This document shows, piece after piece, positions 16,127 to 24,179 of a DNA stretch of 27,466 nucleotides. The notes beneath the pieces are model-generated. The model was given only the letters and a program-made list of their open reading frames with translations. It ran no database searches and was not told the origin of the DNA. The number at the start of each line of letters is the position of its first letter. The first letter of the stretch is position 1. The stretch lies in contig DINE01000004.1 in assembly GCA_002425935.1 (NCBI GenBank), forward strand, positions 1 to 27,466, given 5' to 3'. Source of the DNA: Bacteroidales bacterium UBA5548 (GTDB taxonomy: Bacteria > Bacteroidota > Bacteroidia > Bacteroidales > UBA932). A program made the position numbers and the translations under genes.

Positions 16127-17077
16127 CTCTATCTCTCCACCATCAGGAGTTATAAGTTTTGTCCCTGCAGAGATGTCGCATAGGTGCCCGATTATGTCAA
16201 GCTGAGGAAGCTCCTTTTGAGCAATTTCGTATTGACTTTGCGGAATAGCAAACAGAATTCTGTAATCTTCACCTCCGTTCATTGCGGCTGTAATAGGGTC
16301 TATCTTAAGCTCTTCGGCAACCTCCATGGCCGTTGAGGCAACAGGAATCCTGTTCATGAAAATCTTTGCACCCAGGTTGTTTCTTCCGCATACAGATTTC
16401 ACTGCATCTGCAAGACCATAGATAACAAACTCACCCTCGCTCGGAAAGACCCCGGAAGATGCCATAAGTTCGGGCAGGGCTTTGTCCAGTTCGGGATTCA
16501 GATATGCTTTGAGTACAGACTTATACTTATCAAGGCTCGGCTGCACCCCGCTCTCTTCAAAAACCCTCTTCTCCCTCTCAAGAATCTGTAGCCCCAGATA
16601 GGCTGAACCCAGATTACCGTTAATGCAAAGCAGGTCGCCGGATTTGCACTCATCTTTTTGAACAAATACCTCCTTTTTTTGTTTTCCCTGTGAAGATAGA
16701 CTAATGGTAAGACCGGTGAGAGAAGATATGAGGTCAAGTTCGATAAGCTCAACAGAGTGCTCCTTTATAGCGGCAACAAAACCTCTCCATAACTCCTCAA
16801 GCTGCGTCGTGCCGATTTTTTTTGACATACCGATACTCACAGAGAGCGAGTGGGGAACAAAACCACGGGAGTAGAGAGGCCCAAAGGCACTCAGAGCAGC
16901 TTTGTAACCAAGATGGGTGAGGGGAGTGTACACCAGATCGAAGTCGGTGCCTTCCAGTAAAAGCTTGTGAGAGTTGCAGAAAACAAACTCCTCTTTATGG
17001 GGAAAAATTGTTTTTACGGGAGATGCAGTTGTTTGAGAGAGCAGCTCCTGAATGAGTGAGATTTTGCTTTTAGCCAT
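16094..17077 (-). CDS. Degenerate thiamine-monophosphate kinase (ThiL) family protein
   Basis: This 327-residue protein belongs to the ThiL branch of the AIR-synthase family. Recognisable scaffold: LLLEGTDFDLVYTPLTHLGYKA (about 39-60), SSLTGLTISL (118-127), GNLGSAYLGLQILEREK (154-170), MNGGEDYRILF (266-276), IIGHLCD and a terminal ELKAQAWN. The acidic metal/ATP motifs are gone: GDDAAV is replaced by FPHKEEFV (25-32), the TTD/STD site by NSH (35-37), NxSD by SAFGPLYS (63-70), GGDTT by ELDLI (113-117), and DISDGL by VIYGLADA (218-225). The frame is intact, so it is expressed-looking rather than a pseudogene. I expect no normal kinase activity; the true role is unknown. It is divergent from sufB. 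Confidence 0.7.
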   Translation of the reverse strand: MAKSKISLIQELLSQTTASPVKTIFPHKEEFVFCNSHKLLLEGTDFDLVYTPLTHLGYKAALSAFGPLYSRGFVPHSLSVSIGMSKKIGTTQLEELWRGFVAAIKEHSVELIELDLISSLTGLTISLSSQGKQKKEVFVQKDECKSGDLLCINGNLGSAYLGLQILEREKRVFEESGVQPSLDKYKSVLKAYLNPELDKALPELMASSGVFPSEGEFVIYGLADAVKSVCGRNNLGAKIFMNRIPVASTAMEVAEELKIDPITAAMNGGEDYRILFAIPQSQYEIAQKELPQLDIIGHLCDISAGTKLITPDGGEIELKAQAWNETD

Positions 17078-17094
17078 ATCGGTTTATTTGATGA

Positions 17095-17102
17095 CAAAAA
17101 TA
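17095..17102 (-). promoter_or_regulatory. -7 promoter element of the ThiL-like gene
   Basis: Minus-strand TATTTTTG matches TAnnTTTG, 17 bp before the ATG at 17077. It sits within the 53-bp divergent gap shared with sufB. Confidence 0.5.
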
Positions 17103-17115
17103 GTCTAAAAAGATT

Positions 17116-17123
17116 TAACTTTG
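17116..17123 (+). promoter_or_regulatory. -7 promoter element of the suf operon
   Basis: TAACTTTG matches TAnnTTTG and ends only 7 bp before the sufB ATG at 17131. Transcription from it would start at or within a few bases of the ATG, so the sufB message is probably leaderless or nearly so. Confidence 0.6.
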
Positions 17124-17130
17124 CACCGCA

Positions 17131-18564
17131 ATGAACGATAACGAAATAATTCAGAAGGTAACCGAGTCCGAATACGAACATGGTTTTGAAACGGAGCTCG
17201 AACAGGAGTACTTCCCGAAAGGACTCAACGAAGATATTATTCGCAAAATATCCGAAATCAAGGGTGAACCCGAGTGGATGCTTGAATTTCGCCTTAAGGC
17301 ATATAACAAGTGGATCACTATGAAGATGCCCGCGTGGGCTCACCTTAAGATTCCGGTAATAGATTATCAGGATATAATCTACTTCTCCAGACCCAAAAAG
17401 GTCGTTGAGGGAGGAGCGATTGACCCTGAGCTTGAGGCGACATTCGAGAAGCTGGGAATTCCGCTTCACGAAAGAAATGTACTTGCCGGAGTGGCGGTTG
17501 ATGCCGTCTTTGATTCGGTTTCGGTTAAGACAACTTTCAGGGAGCAGCTTGCCGAAAAGGGCATAATTTTCTGCTCATTCTCTGAGGCTGTAAGAGACTA
17601 TCCCGATCTTGTCCGCCAGTACCTTGCAACCGTAGTGCCTTACGGGGATAACTACTTTGCCGCACTGAATTCTGCAGTATTCAGCGACGGGTCATTCTGC
17701 TATATTCCAAAAGGGGTAAGGTGTCCCATGGAGCTATCAAGCTACTTCAGGATTAATGCAAAAGGCACCGGTCAGTTCGAGAGGACACTTATAGTTGCCG
17801 AAGAGGGCTCTTATGTGAGCTACCTGGAGGGGTGTACAGCACCGCAAAGAGACGAGAACCAGCTTCACGCGGCCGTTGTAGAGATAATTGTGATGAAAGA
17901 TGCCGAGGTTAAGTACTCTACCGTACAAAACTGGTATCCGGGAGACGCTTCCGGCAAAGGAGGTATCTACAACTTTGTTACTAAGAGAGGTATCTGCAAA
18001 GGTGAAAACAGCAAGCTGTTCTGGGCTCAGGTTGAGACCGGGTCGGCAATTACCTGGAAGTATCCAAGCACCATACTCAGAGGTGACAACTCAATTTCGG
18101 AGTTCTACTCGGTGGCAGTTACAAACCACCACCAGCAGGCCGATACCGGAACCAAGATGATCCATATTGGTAAAAATACCAAAAGCAGAATTGTGAGCAA
18201 AGGTATATCTGCCGGAGTGAGCCAGAACAGCTACAGGGGTCTGGTTAAAATCCTGCCAAATGCACAGAATTCAAGAAATTACACGCAGTGCGACTCACTT
18301 CTTCTGGGTGACAAGTGTGGTGCGCACACATTCCCTTATATAGAGAACGAGAATCAGACTGCAATACTTGAGCACGAGGCTACAACTTCTAAAATCAGCG
18401 AAGATCAGCTCTTTTACTGCCAGCAGAGAGGGATTGGAACAGAGGATGCCGTGGGGCTTATTGTTAACGGATACGCCAAAGAGGTTCTTAATCAACTCCC
18501 GATGGAGTTTGCTGTTGAGGCCCAGAAGCTTTTGCAGATAACGCTTGAGGGTAGCGTAGGTTAA
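17131..18564 (+). CDS. sufB: Fe-S cluster assembly scaffold SufB
   Basis: This 477-residue cytosolic protein is the SufB scaffold of the SufBC2D complex, on which Fe-S clusters are built. The N-terminal region (KISEIKGEPEWMLEFRLKAY) and the beta-helix core (VPYGDNYFAALNSAVFSDGSFCYIPKGVRC, EGCTAPQRDENQLHAAVVEI, NWYPGD) are typical. The C-terminal signature RNYTQCDSLLLGDKCGAHTFPY includes the likely sulfur-accepting C387, followed by EHEATTSKISEDQLFYCQQRGI. The length is normal. It leads an operon with a PnuC-family gene, sufC and sufD. The start is fixed by the promoter, which leaves no room upstream. Confidence 0.97.
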   Translation: MNDNEIIQKVTESEYEHGFETELEQEYFPKGLNEDIIRKISEIKGEPEWMLEFRLKAYNKWITMKMPAWAHLKIPVIDYQDIIYFSRPKKVVEGGAIDPELEATFEKLGIPLHERNVLAGVAVDAVFDSVSVKTTFREQLAEKGIIFCSFSEAVRDYPDLVRQYLATVVPYGDNYFAALNSAVFSDGSFCYIPKGVRCPMELSSYFRINAKGTGQFERTLIVAEEGSYVSYLEGCTAPQRDENQLHAAVVEIIVMKDAEVKYSTVQNWYPGDASGKGGIYNFVTKRGICKGENSKLFWAQVETGSAITWKYPSTILRGDNSISEFYSVAVTNHHQQADTGTKMIHIGKNTKSRIVSKGISAGVSQNSYRGLVKILPNAQNSRNYTQCDSLLLGDKCGAHTFPYIENENQTAILEHEATTSKISEDQLFYCQQRGIGTEDAVGLIVNGYAKEVLNQLPMEFAVEAQKLLQITLEGSVG

Positions 18565-18575
18565 TAGGAGACAAC

Positions 18576-19229
18576 ATGACAGAACTGTTCAGCATAGAGA
18601 ATGTAATTTTCACGATAGGAGGTCAGGGAGTCTCTCTGATTGAGACTGTTTCGGTGGCATCGGGTCTCACCTGCGTCTATCTGGCAACCAGAGCCAAAGT
18701 TGCAAATTTCTGGGTGGGATATCTTTACAATATTCTGCTCTTTATCCTATTTTACCAAAAGGGGCTCTACTCCAGCATGCTGGTGCAGCCGGTCTCTTTT
18801 ATAATAAACTTCTTTGGTCATTACAGGTGGACACACCCTAAGAGTGGTGAGGAGAACAGCAAAAAACAGCTCAAAATAACCCTTCTGACTAACAGACAAA
18901 GAGTCTATTTTGTTATTCAGCTCTTTGTTCTGGCAGCCATTTGGGGATATCTGCTGACCCATCTTGATGATCTTTTCCCTGGGATATTCTCTGAGGCAAG
19001 GAGACCATATCTGGACGCCTTTGTAACAGTGACTATTTTAACGGCACAGTACCTCTCTGCCCAGAAAAAACTTGACTGTTGGGCAGCCTGGTTAACAGTA
19101 AATATAACAAACATAACATTATACTTATCAGCAGGAATGGTTTTTCTGCCGATGGTAAGCGCAGCTTACACGGTTCTTGCCTTCTTCGGATTCAGAATGT
19201 GGAGAAAGCAGTGGCAGCAAAACAATTAA
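18576..19229 (+). CDS. PnuC-family vitamin transporter
   Basis: This 217-residue inner-membrane protein has about seven predicted transmembrane segments and the PnuC layout. The family motif WxxWxxxN is present at W169-W172-N176 (CWAAWLTVNITNITLY). PnuC relatives carry nicotinamide riboside, thiamine (PnuT) or riboflavin (PnuX) by facilitated diffusion with trapping by phosphorylation; the sequence alone does not tell me which. It lies 11 bp after sufB and 19 bp before sufC. Unlike its neighbours it has a strong Shine-Dalgarno, AGGAG at 18566-18570, five bases from the ATG. Presence inside the suf operon is unusual. The divergent neighbour of the operon is a ThiL-like protein, a weak hint of thiamine. 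Confidence 0.85.
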   Translation: MTELFSIENVIFTIGGQGVSLIETVSVASGLTCVYLATRAKVANFWVGYLYNILLFILFYQKGLYSSMLVQPVSFIINFFGHYRWTHPKSGEENSKKQLKITLLTNRQRVYFVIQLFVLAAIWGYLLTHLDDLFPGIFSEARRPYLDAFVTVTILTAQYLSAQKKLDCWAAWLTVNITNITLYLSAGMVFLPMVSAAYTVLAFFGFRMWRKQWQQNN

Positions 19230-19248
19230 TTAGAAAAACAAGACTACT

Positions 19249-19992
19249 ATGTTAGAAATAAAAGGTTTACACGCATCTATTAACGACAGGGAGATTCTTA
19301 AAGGGATCGATATCACTGTAAAGGCAGGTGAAGTACACGCTATTATGGGGCCAAACGGTTCGGGTAAAAGCACACTTGCATCGGTACTTGCAGGCAGAGA
19401 TACATTTGAAGTAACCGCTGGTGAGGTTCTGTTCAATGGTACAGACCTGCTTGAGATGGATCCCGAAGAGAGAGCAAGATTGGGTCTCTTTCTTGGATTC
19501 CAGTATCCGGTTGAGATTCCCGGCGTTAGCAATGTAAATTTCATGAAAACAGCCATTAACGAACAGAGGAAGTTCAGAAACCTTCCTCCAGTTACCGCTG
19601 CAGAGTTTCTTAAGATGATGAGAGAGAAGATGGCGGTGGTAGAGATGGACAGCTCATTCTCGAGCCGCGGGGTGAATGTTGGTTTTTCCGGCGGTGAGAA
19701 GAAGAGGAATGAGATATTTCAGATGGCAATGCTGGAGCCAAAGCTTGCAATTCTTGATGAAACCGACAGCGGTTTGGATATCGACGCTTTAAGAATTGTT
19801 GCTTCGGGTGTAAATAAGCTCAAAAGACCAGATAACGCCTTTGTTGTAATTACACACTATCAGAGACTTCTGGATTATATTGTGCCAGATGTAGTGCACG
19901 TTCTTTATGATGGAAGAATTATTAAAACCGAGGGGAAAGAGCTTGCCCTTGAGGTTGAAAAGAGAGGATACGACTGGTTGATTAATGCTTGA
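19249..19992 (+). CDS. sufC: Fe-S assembly ATPase SufC
   Basis: This 247-residue ABC-type ATPase drives conformational change of the SufBCD scaffold in the cytosol. Walker A is GPNGSGKST (34-42), the Q-loop lies in GLFLGFQYPVEIPGV, the ABC signature FSGGEKKRNEI begins at 146, Walker B LAILDE is at 166-171, followed by the D-loop TDSGLDIDAL, and the switch histidine is in VITHYQRLLDY. The length and the PGVS motif are standard for SufC. sufD follows after 5 bp. Confidence 0.97.
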   Translation: MLEIKGLHASINDREILKGIDITVKAGEVHAIMGPNGSGKSTLASVLAGRDTFEVTAGEVLFNGTDLLEMDPEERARLGLFLGFQYPVEIPGVSNVNFMKTAINEQRKFRNLPPVTAAEFLKMMREKMAVVEMDSSFSSRGVNVGFSGGEKKRNEIFQMAMLEPKLAILDETDSGLDIDALRIVASGVNKLKRPDNAFVVITHYQRLLDYIVPDVVHVLYDGRIIKTEGKELALEVEKRGYDWLINA

Positions 19993-19997
19993 TAGTA

Positions 19998-21038
19998 ATG
20001 ACGGACACAAAATATACATACACACCTGAAATTCCGGAGGTATTCCGGTGCCGGGTTCCCCTTCCGGGGACGCTTCAGGCATTCGTGAATAACGGAGTGT
20101 TGAGGGAGCCGGTTGAAAACCCATCATTTTCGCTCAGGCCTTATGCCGGAATGGGGATGGAGTTCAGGGTAGAACCGGGTCATAAGGTTGAAGATACAAT
20201 ACAGGTGATAAGCTTCAGAGACTCATCAGACACCTCTGATATAGATTTCTCAAGCAGAGTGACCTTTGGAAAAGAGAGCAGTTCAAGCACTCTCCTTTGT
20301 ACCCATACACTATCGCTTGACAAGTTCAACACTCAGGAGGTAATTGATATCAGGGCCGAATACGGCTCACGCTCTCATATTGCGGTGATGCAGAACGAAC
20401 ACAATGACTCTTCGCATAAGCTTAAGATCAACATCTCAGTTGAAGAGGGGGCATTCATCAGAATCAATTTTATAACTCTGCACGGAGCACTGCTCGAAAA
20501 CGAGGTTATTGTAAAACTTGAGGGAAAAGGTGCAGTTTGTGAGCTTAATGGTGCCTACCTGATGGATGGTGCTCAGGTTATAAAGACAAATGTGATGATG
20601 AACCATCTGGTTCCTGAGTGTTACAGCAGTCAGTTGTTCAAGGGTATTCTGGACGACAGTGCAAAGGCTTACTTCTCCGGAAGAATTGTAGTTGCAAAGG
20701 ATGCCCAGAAGACACAGGCCTATCAGGCAAACCACAACCTGCTTATCTCTGAGACAGCCAAGGCATATGCTCAGCCTCAGCTTGAGATTTATGCCGACGA
20801 TGTAAAGTGTTCTCACGGAGCTACAAGCGGGCGTCTTGATGAGATGGGCCTCTTTTATATGCGTTCCAGAGGAATTCCGGTTGCCGAAGCGAAGCTTCTG
20901 CAGCAACTGGCCTTCGTTTACGATGTTCTGGAAAAGATTGAAAACGAACACCTCAGGCAGAGGCTTCACGATCTTGTGGAGTCGAGACTCAGAGGTGAGT
21001 TCGGTCACTGCGCCAACTGCAGCATGAATTGTTGTTAA
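19998..21038 (+). CDS. sufD: Fe-S assembly protein SufD, short form with Cys-rich tail
   Basis: This 346-residue protein is the SufD partner of SufB. The beta-helix core and C-terminal signature are present: DVKCSHGATSGRLDEMGLFY, with C271 and H273, and the helical SRGIPVAEAKLLQQLAFVYDVLEKI. It is shorter than usual SufD (commonly over 400 residues): most of the N-terminal helical domain is missing. It ends HCANCSMNCC, giving four cysteines (338, 341, 345, 346), which I do not associate with the family. I start at the ATG 19998, 5 bp after sufC; an upstream TTG overlapping sufC is possible. No sufS or sufE follows, so the desulfurase must lie elsewhere. Confidence 0.9.
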   Translation: MTDTKYTYTPEIPEVFRCRVPLPGTLQAFVNNGVLREPVENPSFSLRPYAGMGMEFRVEPGHKVEDTIQVISFRDSSDTSDIDFSSRVTFGKESSSSTLLCTHTLSLDKFNTQEVIDIRAEYGSRSHIAVMQNEHNDSSHKLKINISVEEGAFIRINFITLHGALLENEVIVKLEGKGAVCELNGAYLMDGAQVIKTNVMMNHLVPECYSSQLFKGILDDSAKAYFSGRIVVAKDAQKTQAYQANHNLLISETAKAYAQPQLEIYADDVKCSHGATSGRLDEMGLFYMRSRGIPVAEAKLLQQLAFVYDVLEKIENEHLRQRLHDLVESRLRGEFGHCANCSMNCC

Positions 21039-21058
21039 CCAATTAATACTTTACTCAA

Positions 21059-21505
21059 ATGAAAAATCTGGCAAAACTTCTACTGGTGACCCTGATATTT
21101 GTTCCCACTCTGATTCTTGCCCAGCCGGCAAAGATTGCGGGAAAATGGTACTCAATTGATGAAGAGGGAAACAAAAAATCTCTTGTCTCTATTTATAAAA
21201 CGACATCCGGTACCTACGAAGGGGTTATCGAAAAGCTCCTCACAGGCGACACTAAAAGAAAGTGTGTCAACTGTACAGGTGCAGAAAAGGACAAACCTAT
21301 AGAGGGGATGAAAATTCTTAAGGATTTTAAAGCCGATGGAGAAAAACTGACAGGCGGAACCATCCTTGATCCTGCCAACGGTAAGGTTTATCACTGCACA
21401 ATTCAGATTGACAAGAAGACCGGAAAGCTTAAAGTAAGGGGATCTCTTGACAAAACCGGCCTCATTGGAAGGAATCAAACTTGGGAACCAGCTGGTATTA
21501 AATAA
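21059..21505 (+). CDS. Secreted DUF2147 family protein
   Basis: This 148-residue protein begins with a signal peptide (MKNLAKLLLVTLIFVPTLIL, cleavage likely after AQ at 22). The mature part matches the DUF2147 family: GKWYSIDEEGNKKSLVSIY, the paired cysteines KCVNC (C69, C72), and GGTILDPANGKVYHCTI with a third cysteine, then a terminal RNQTWEP. It is a small lipocalin-like beta protein of unknown function, expected in the periplasm. It lies 20 bp after sufD with no visible promoter, so it may share the suf transcript, although no functional link is known. Confidence 0.85.
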   Translation: MKNLAKLLLVTLIFVPTLILAQPAKIAGKWYSIDEEGNKKSLVSIYKTTSGTYEGVIEKLLTGDTKRKCVNCTGAEKDKPIEGMKILKDFKADGEKLTGGTILDPANGKVYHCTIQIDKKTGKLKVRGSLDKTGLIGRNQTWEPAGIK

Positions 21506-21515
21506 ATTATGATTA

Positions 21516-21599
21516 AGTGACAATATGTCACTGTTGATTACCCTGTTGATAAATTAATGATATTGTTCAGGGTTAATAGTGCTAATTAATATAAATTTG
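21516..21599 (+). promoter_or_regulatory. nrdJ promoter with upstream palindromes
   Basis: TAAATTTG (21592-21599) matches TAnnTTTG, 57 bp before the nrdJ ATG. Upstream are a perfect palindrome AGTGAC-aatat-GTCACT (21516-21532) and a wider pair CCCTG (21541-21545) and CAGGG (21568-21572). They may be operators or part of a weak terminator of the preceding gene. There is no resemblance to a cobalamin riboswitch, although the enzyme needs B12. Confidence 0.45.
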
Positions 21600-21656
21600 T
21601 CAAAGTCGAAAGAGCGATCTCTCGGCTTTTTCTTTCCACTAAACATATTCACTGCT

Positions 21657-24179
21657 ATGAAAATTTACACCTATGAAGAGGCGATGGCAGCTAGTCTCCG
21701 TTATTTTAACGGAGATGAACTCGCAGCGTCTGTATGGATTAACAAATACGCGATGAAAGACTCTTTCGGAAACCTCTACGAGGTATCGCCGGAAGATATG
21801 CATCGCAGGCTTGCAAGGGAGTTTGCAAGAGTAGAGGCTAAGTACCCCAACCCTGTAAGCGAAGAGGAGATTTTTAATCTTCTTCATGAGTTTAAGTACA
21901 TTGTTCCGCAGGGAGGCCCTATGACCGGAATCGGAAACGATTACCAGATAGCCTCTCTTTCGAACTGTTTTGTGATTGGCCATAAGAAGCCGGCAGATTC
22001 ATATGGTGGAATCATGAGAATTGACGAGGAGCAGGTTCAGCTTATGAAGCGTCGCGGCGGTGTTGGTCACGACCTCTCTCACATCAGACCTGCAGGTTCA
22101 CCTGTTAAGAACAGCGCACTTACCTCAACCGGTGTTGTCCCTTTTATGGAGAGATACTCAAACTCTACCAGAGAGGTTGCCCAGGATGGAAGAAGGGGTG
22201 CTCTGATGTTAAGTATATCAATTAAACACCCGGATTCTGAGAAGTTTATTGACGCCAAGCTGGAGCAGGGCAAGGTGACAGGAGCAAATGTCTCGGTAAA
22301 GATTGATGATGAGTTCATGAGGTGTGCAATTCACAACAAGCCTTACAGACAGCAGTTTCCGGTTGACTCAGATGAGCCTACTCACGTTAAGGAGGTAGAT
22401 GCGGCAGCACTTTGGAAGAAGATTATCCATAACGCATGGAAGTCTGCTGAGCCGGGTGTCCTGTTCTGGGATACCGTTATCAGGGAGTCCATTCCTGACT
22501 GCTATGCCGATCTGGGATACCGCACCGTTAGTACAAACCCTTGCGGAGAGATTCCGTTGTGTCCGTACGACTCATGCCGCCTTATTGCAATCAACCTCTA
22601 CTCGTATGTAGATAATCCATATACATCAAAGGCATCTTTCAATCTTGAGAAGTTTAAAGATCATGTAAGAAAGGCGATGAGGCTCAACGACGACCTTATT
22701 GACCTTGAGATGGAGAAGATTGAGGGTATTATTCATAAGATTGCAGATGACCCTGAGGAGGATGAGGTTAAACAGGCCGAGATTACTCTCTGGAAAAAGA
22801 TAAGGGAGAAGACACTGGGCGGCAGAAGAACCGGTCTTGGTATAACTGCTGAGGGCGATATGCTTGCAGCCCTGGGAATGAGATACGGCGATGACAAGGC
22901 TACCGACTTTGCGGTTGAAATTCAGAAAACCCTTGCTATTGAGGCATACAGATCTTCGGCACAGATGGCAGAAGAGAGGGGAGCCTTCCCGATATTTGAC
23001 TCAAACAGAGAGTCCAACAACCCGATGATTCTCCGTATCCGCAAGGAGGATGAGGCACTTTACGATCAGATGGTGCGTCATGGAAGAAGAAATATATCGA
23101 TGCTTACAATTGCCCCAACAGGTACAACATCTCTTATGACCCAGACAACATCGGGTATCGAGCCTGTATTCCTTCCGTTCTACAAACGGAGGAGAAAGGT
23201 GAACCCTAACGATAAGAATGTAACTATTACCTTCAGGGATGAGGTTGGTGATGCATGGGAAGAGTACTATGTTTTCCACCATAACTTTATAATCTGGTGT
23301 GAGAAAAACGGATATGATCCTGAAAGTGTGAAAAAACTTCAGGCATCAGAAATTGAAGAGATTGTGGCAAAGTCTCCTTACTATAAGGCAACTTCAAATG
23401 ATATTGACTGGACTGCCAAGGTAAAGATGCAGGGTAAGATGCAAAAATGGGTAGACCACTCGATAAGTGTTACGGTGAACCTCCCTTCAAACGTAACTGA
23501 GGAGCTGGTTGCCGATGTTTACAAGACAGCATGGGAGTATGGCTGCAAAGGGGTAACTGTTTACAGGGACGGTTCAAGATCTGGTGTGCTTGTTTCGGCT
23601 AAAGAGAATGAGTCTAAAGAGGTCTCGGTTAAGAGAAAAGAGCGTCCTAAATCGCTTGATGCAGAGGTGATTCGTTTTAAGAACGGTGCCGAACAGTGGA
23701 TTGCGCTTGTTGGACTGATGAAGGGCTCTCCTTATGAGATTTTCACCGGACTTATTGACGAGGATACAAGAAACATTCCTAAATCTGTTACGATGGGGTA
23801 CATTGTAAAAGAGAAGGATGAGAGCGGTAATACGCGTTACGACTTCCACTACATTGACAAATACGGCTACAGAAATATTGTAGGAGGTGTTTCGCATATG
23901 TTCAACAAAGAGTACTGGAACTACGCAAAGCTTATTTCAGGCGTGTTGAGAAACGGTATGCCTATTGTTGACGTGGTGAATCTGGTTACCGGACTTCAAC
24001 TGGACAGCGAAGCGATCAATACGTGGAAAAACGGAGTTGAGAGGACGCTTAAGAGATATATTCCTGACGGAACAAAAGATGATTCGGGCCGTAAATGTGA
24101 GAAGTGTAACTCAGACAATCTGGTATATCAGGAGGGTTGTCTTACATGCATGGCCTGTGGTAACTCAAAATGTGGTTAG
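21657..24179 (+). CDS. nrdJ: Adenosylcobalamin-dependent (class II) ribonucleotide reductase
   Basis: This 840-residue enzyme reduces ribonucleotides to deoxyribonucleotides using adenosylcobalamin, independently of oxygen. Key features: LSNCFVIG with C104, RRGGVGHDLSHIRP, STNPCGEIPLCPYDSCRLIAINL with the NPCGE motif at 294-298, and the loop MLTIAPTGTTSLMTQTTSGIEP. A TSCPD-like domain (about 665-790) and a C-terminal zinc-ribbon-like tail with four CxxC-type cysteine groups (CEKC, CLTCMAC, SKCG) follow; the tail probably re-reduces the active site. The start at 21657 (MKIYTYEEAM) matches the family; 26 upstream codons of open frame would cross the promoter. ispE starts at the next base after the stop. 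Confidence 0.95.
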   Translation: MKIYTYEEAMAASLRYFNGDELAASVWINKYAMKDSFGNLYEVSPEDMHRRLAREFARVEAKYPNPVSEEEIFNLLHEFKYIVPQGGPMTGIGNDYQIASLSNCFVIGHKKPADSYGGIMRIDEEQVQLMKRRGGVGHDLSHIRPAGSPVKNSALTSTGVVPFMERYSNSTREVAQDGRRGALMLSISIKHPDSEKFIDAKLEQGKVTGANVSVKIDDEFMRCAIHNKPYRQQFPVDSDEPTHVKEVDAAALWKKIIHNAWKSAEPGVLFWDTVIRESIPDCYADLGYRTVSTNPCGEIPLCPYDSCRLIAINLYSYVDNPYTSKASFNLEKFKDHVRKAMRLNDDLIDLEMEKIEGIIHKIADDPEEDEVKQAEITLWKKIREKTLGGRRTGLGITAEGDMLAALGMRYGDDKATDFAVEIQKTLAIEAYRSSAQMAEERGAFPIFDSNRESNNPMILRIRKEDEALYDQMVRHGRRNISMLTIAPTGTTSLMTQTTSGIEPVFLPFYKRRRKVNPNDKNVTITFRDEVGDAWEEYYVFHHNFIIWCEKNGYDPESVKKLQASEIEEIVAKSPYYKATSNDIDWTAKVKMQGKMQKWVDHSISVTVNLPSNVTEELVADVYKTAWEYGCKGVTVYRDGSRSGVLVSAKENESKEVSVKRKERPKSLDAEVIRFKNGAEQWIALVGLMKGSPYEIFTGLIDEDTRNIPKSVTMGYIVKEKDESGNTRYDFHYIDKYGYRNIVGGVSHMFNKEYWNYAKLISGVLRNGMPIVDVVNLVTGLQLDSEAINTWKNGVERTLKRYIPDGTKDDSGRKCEKCNSDNLVYQEGCLTCMACGNSKCG

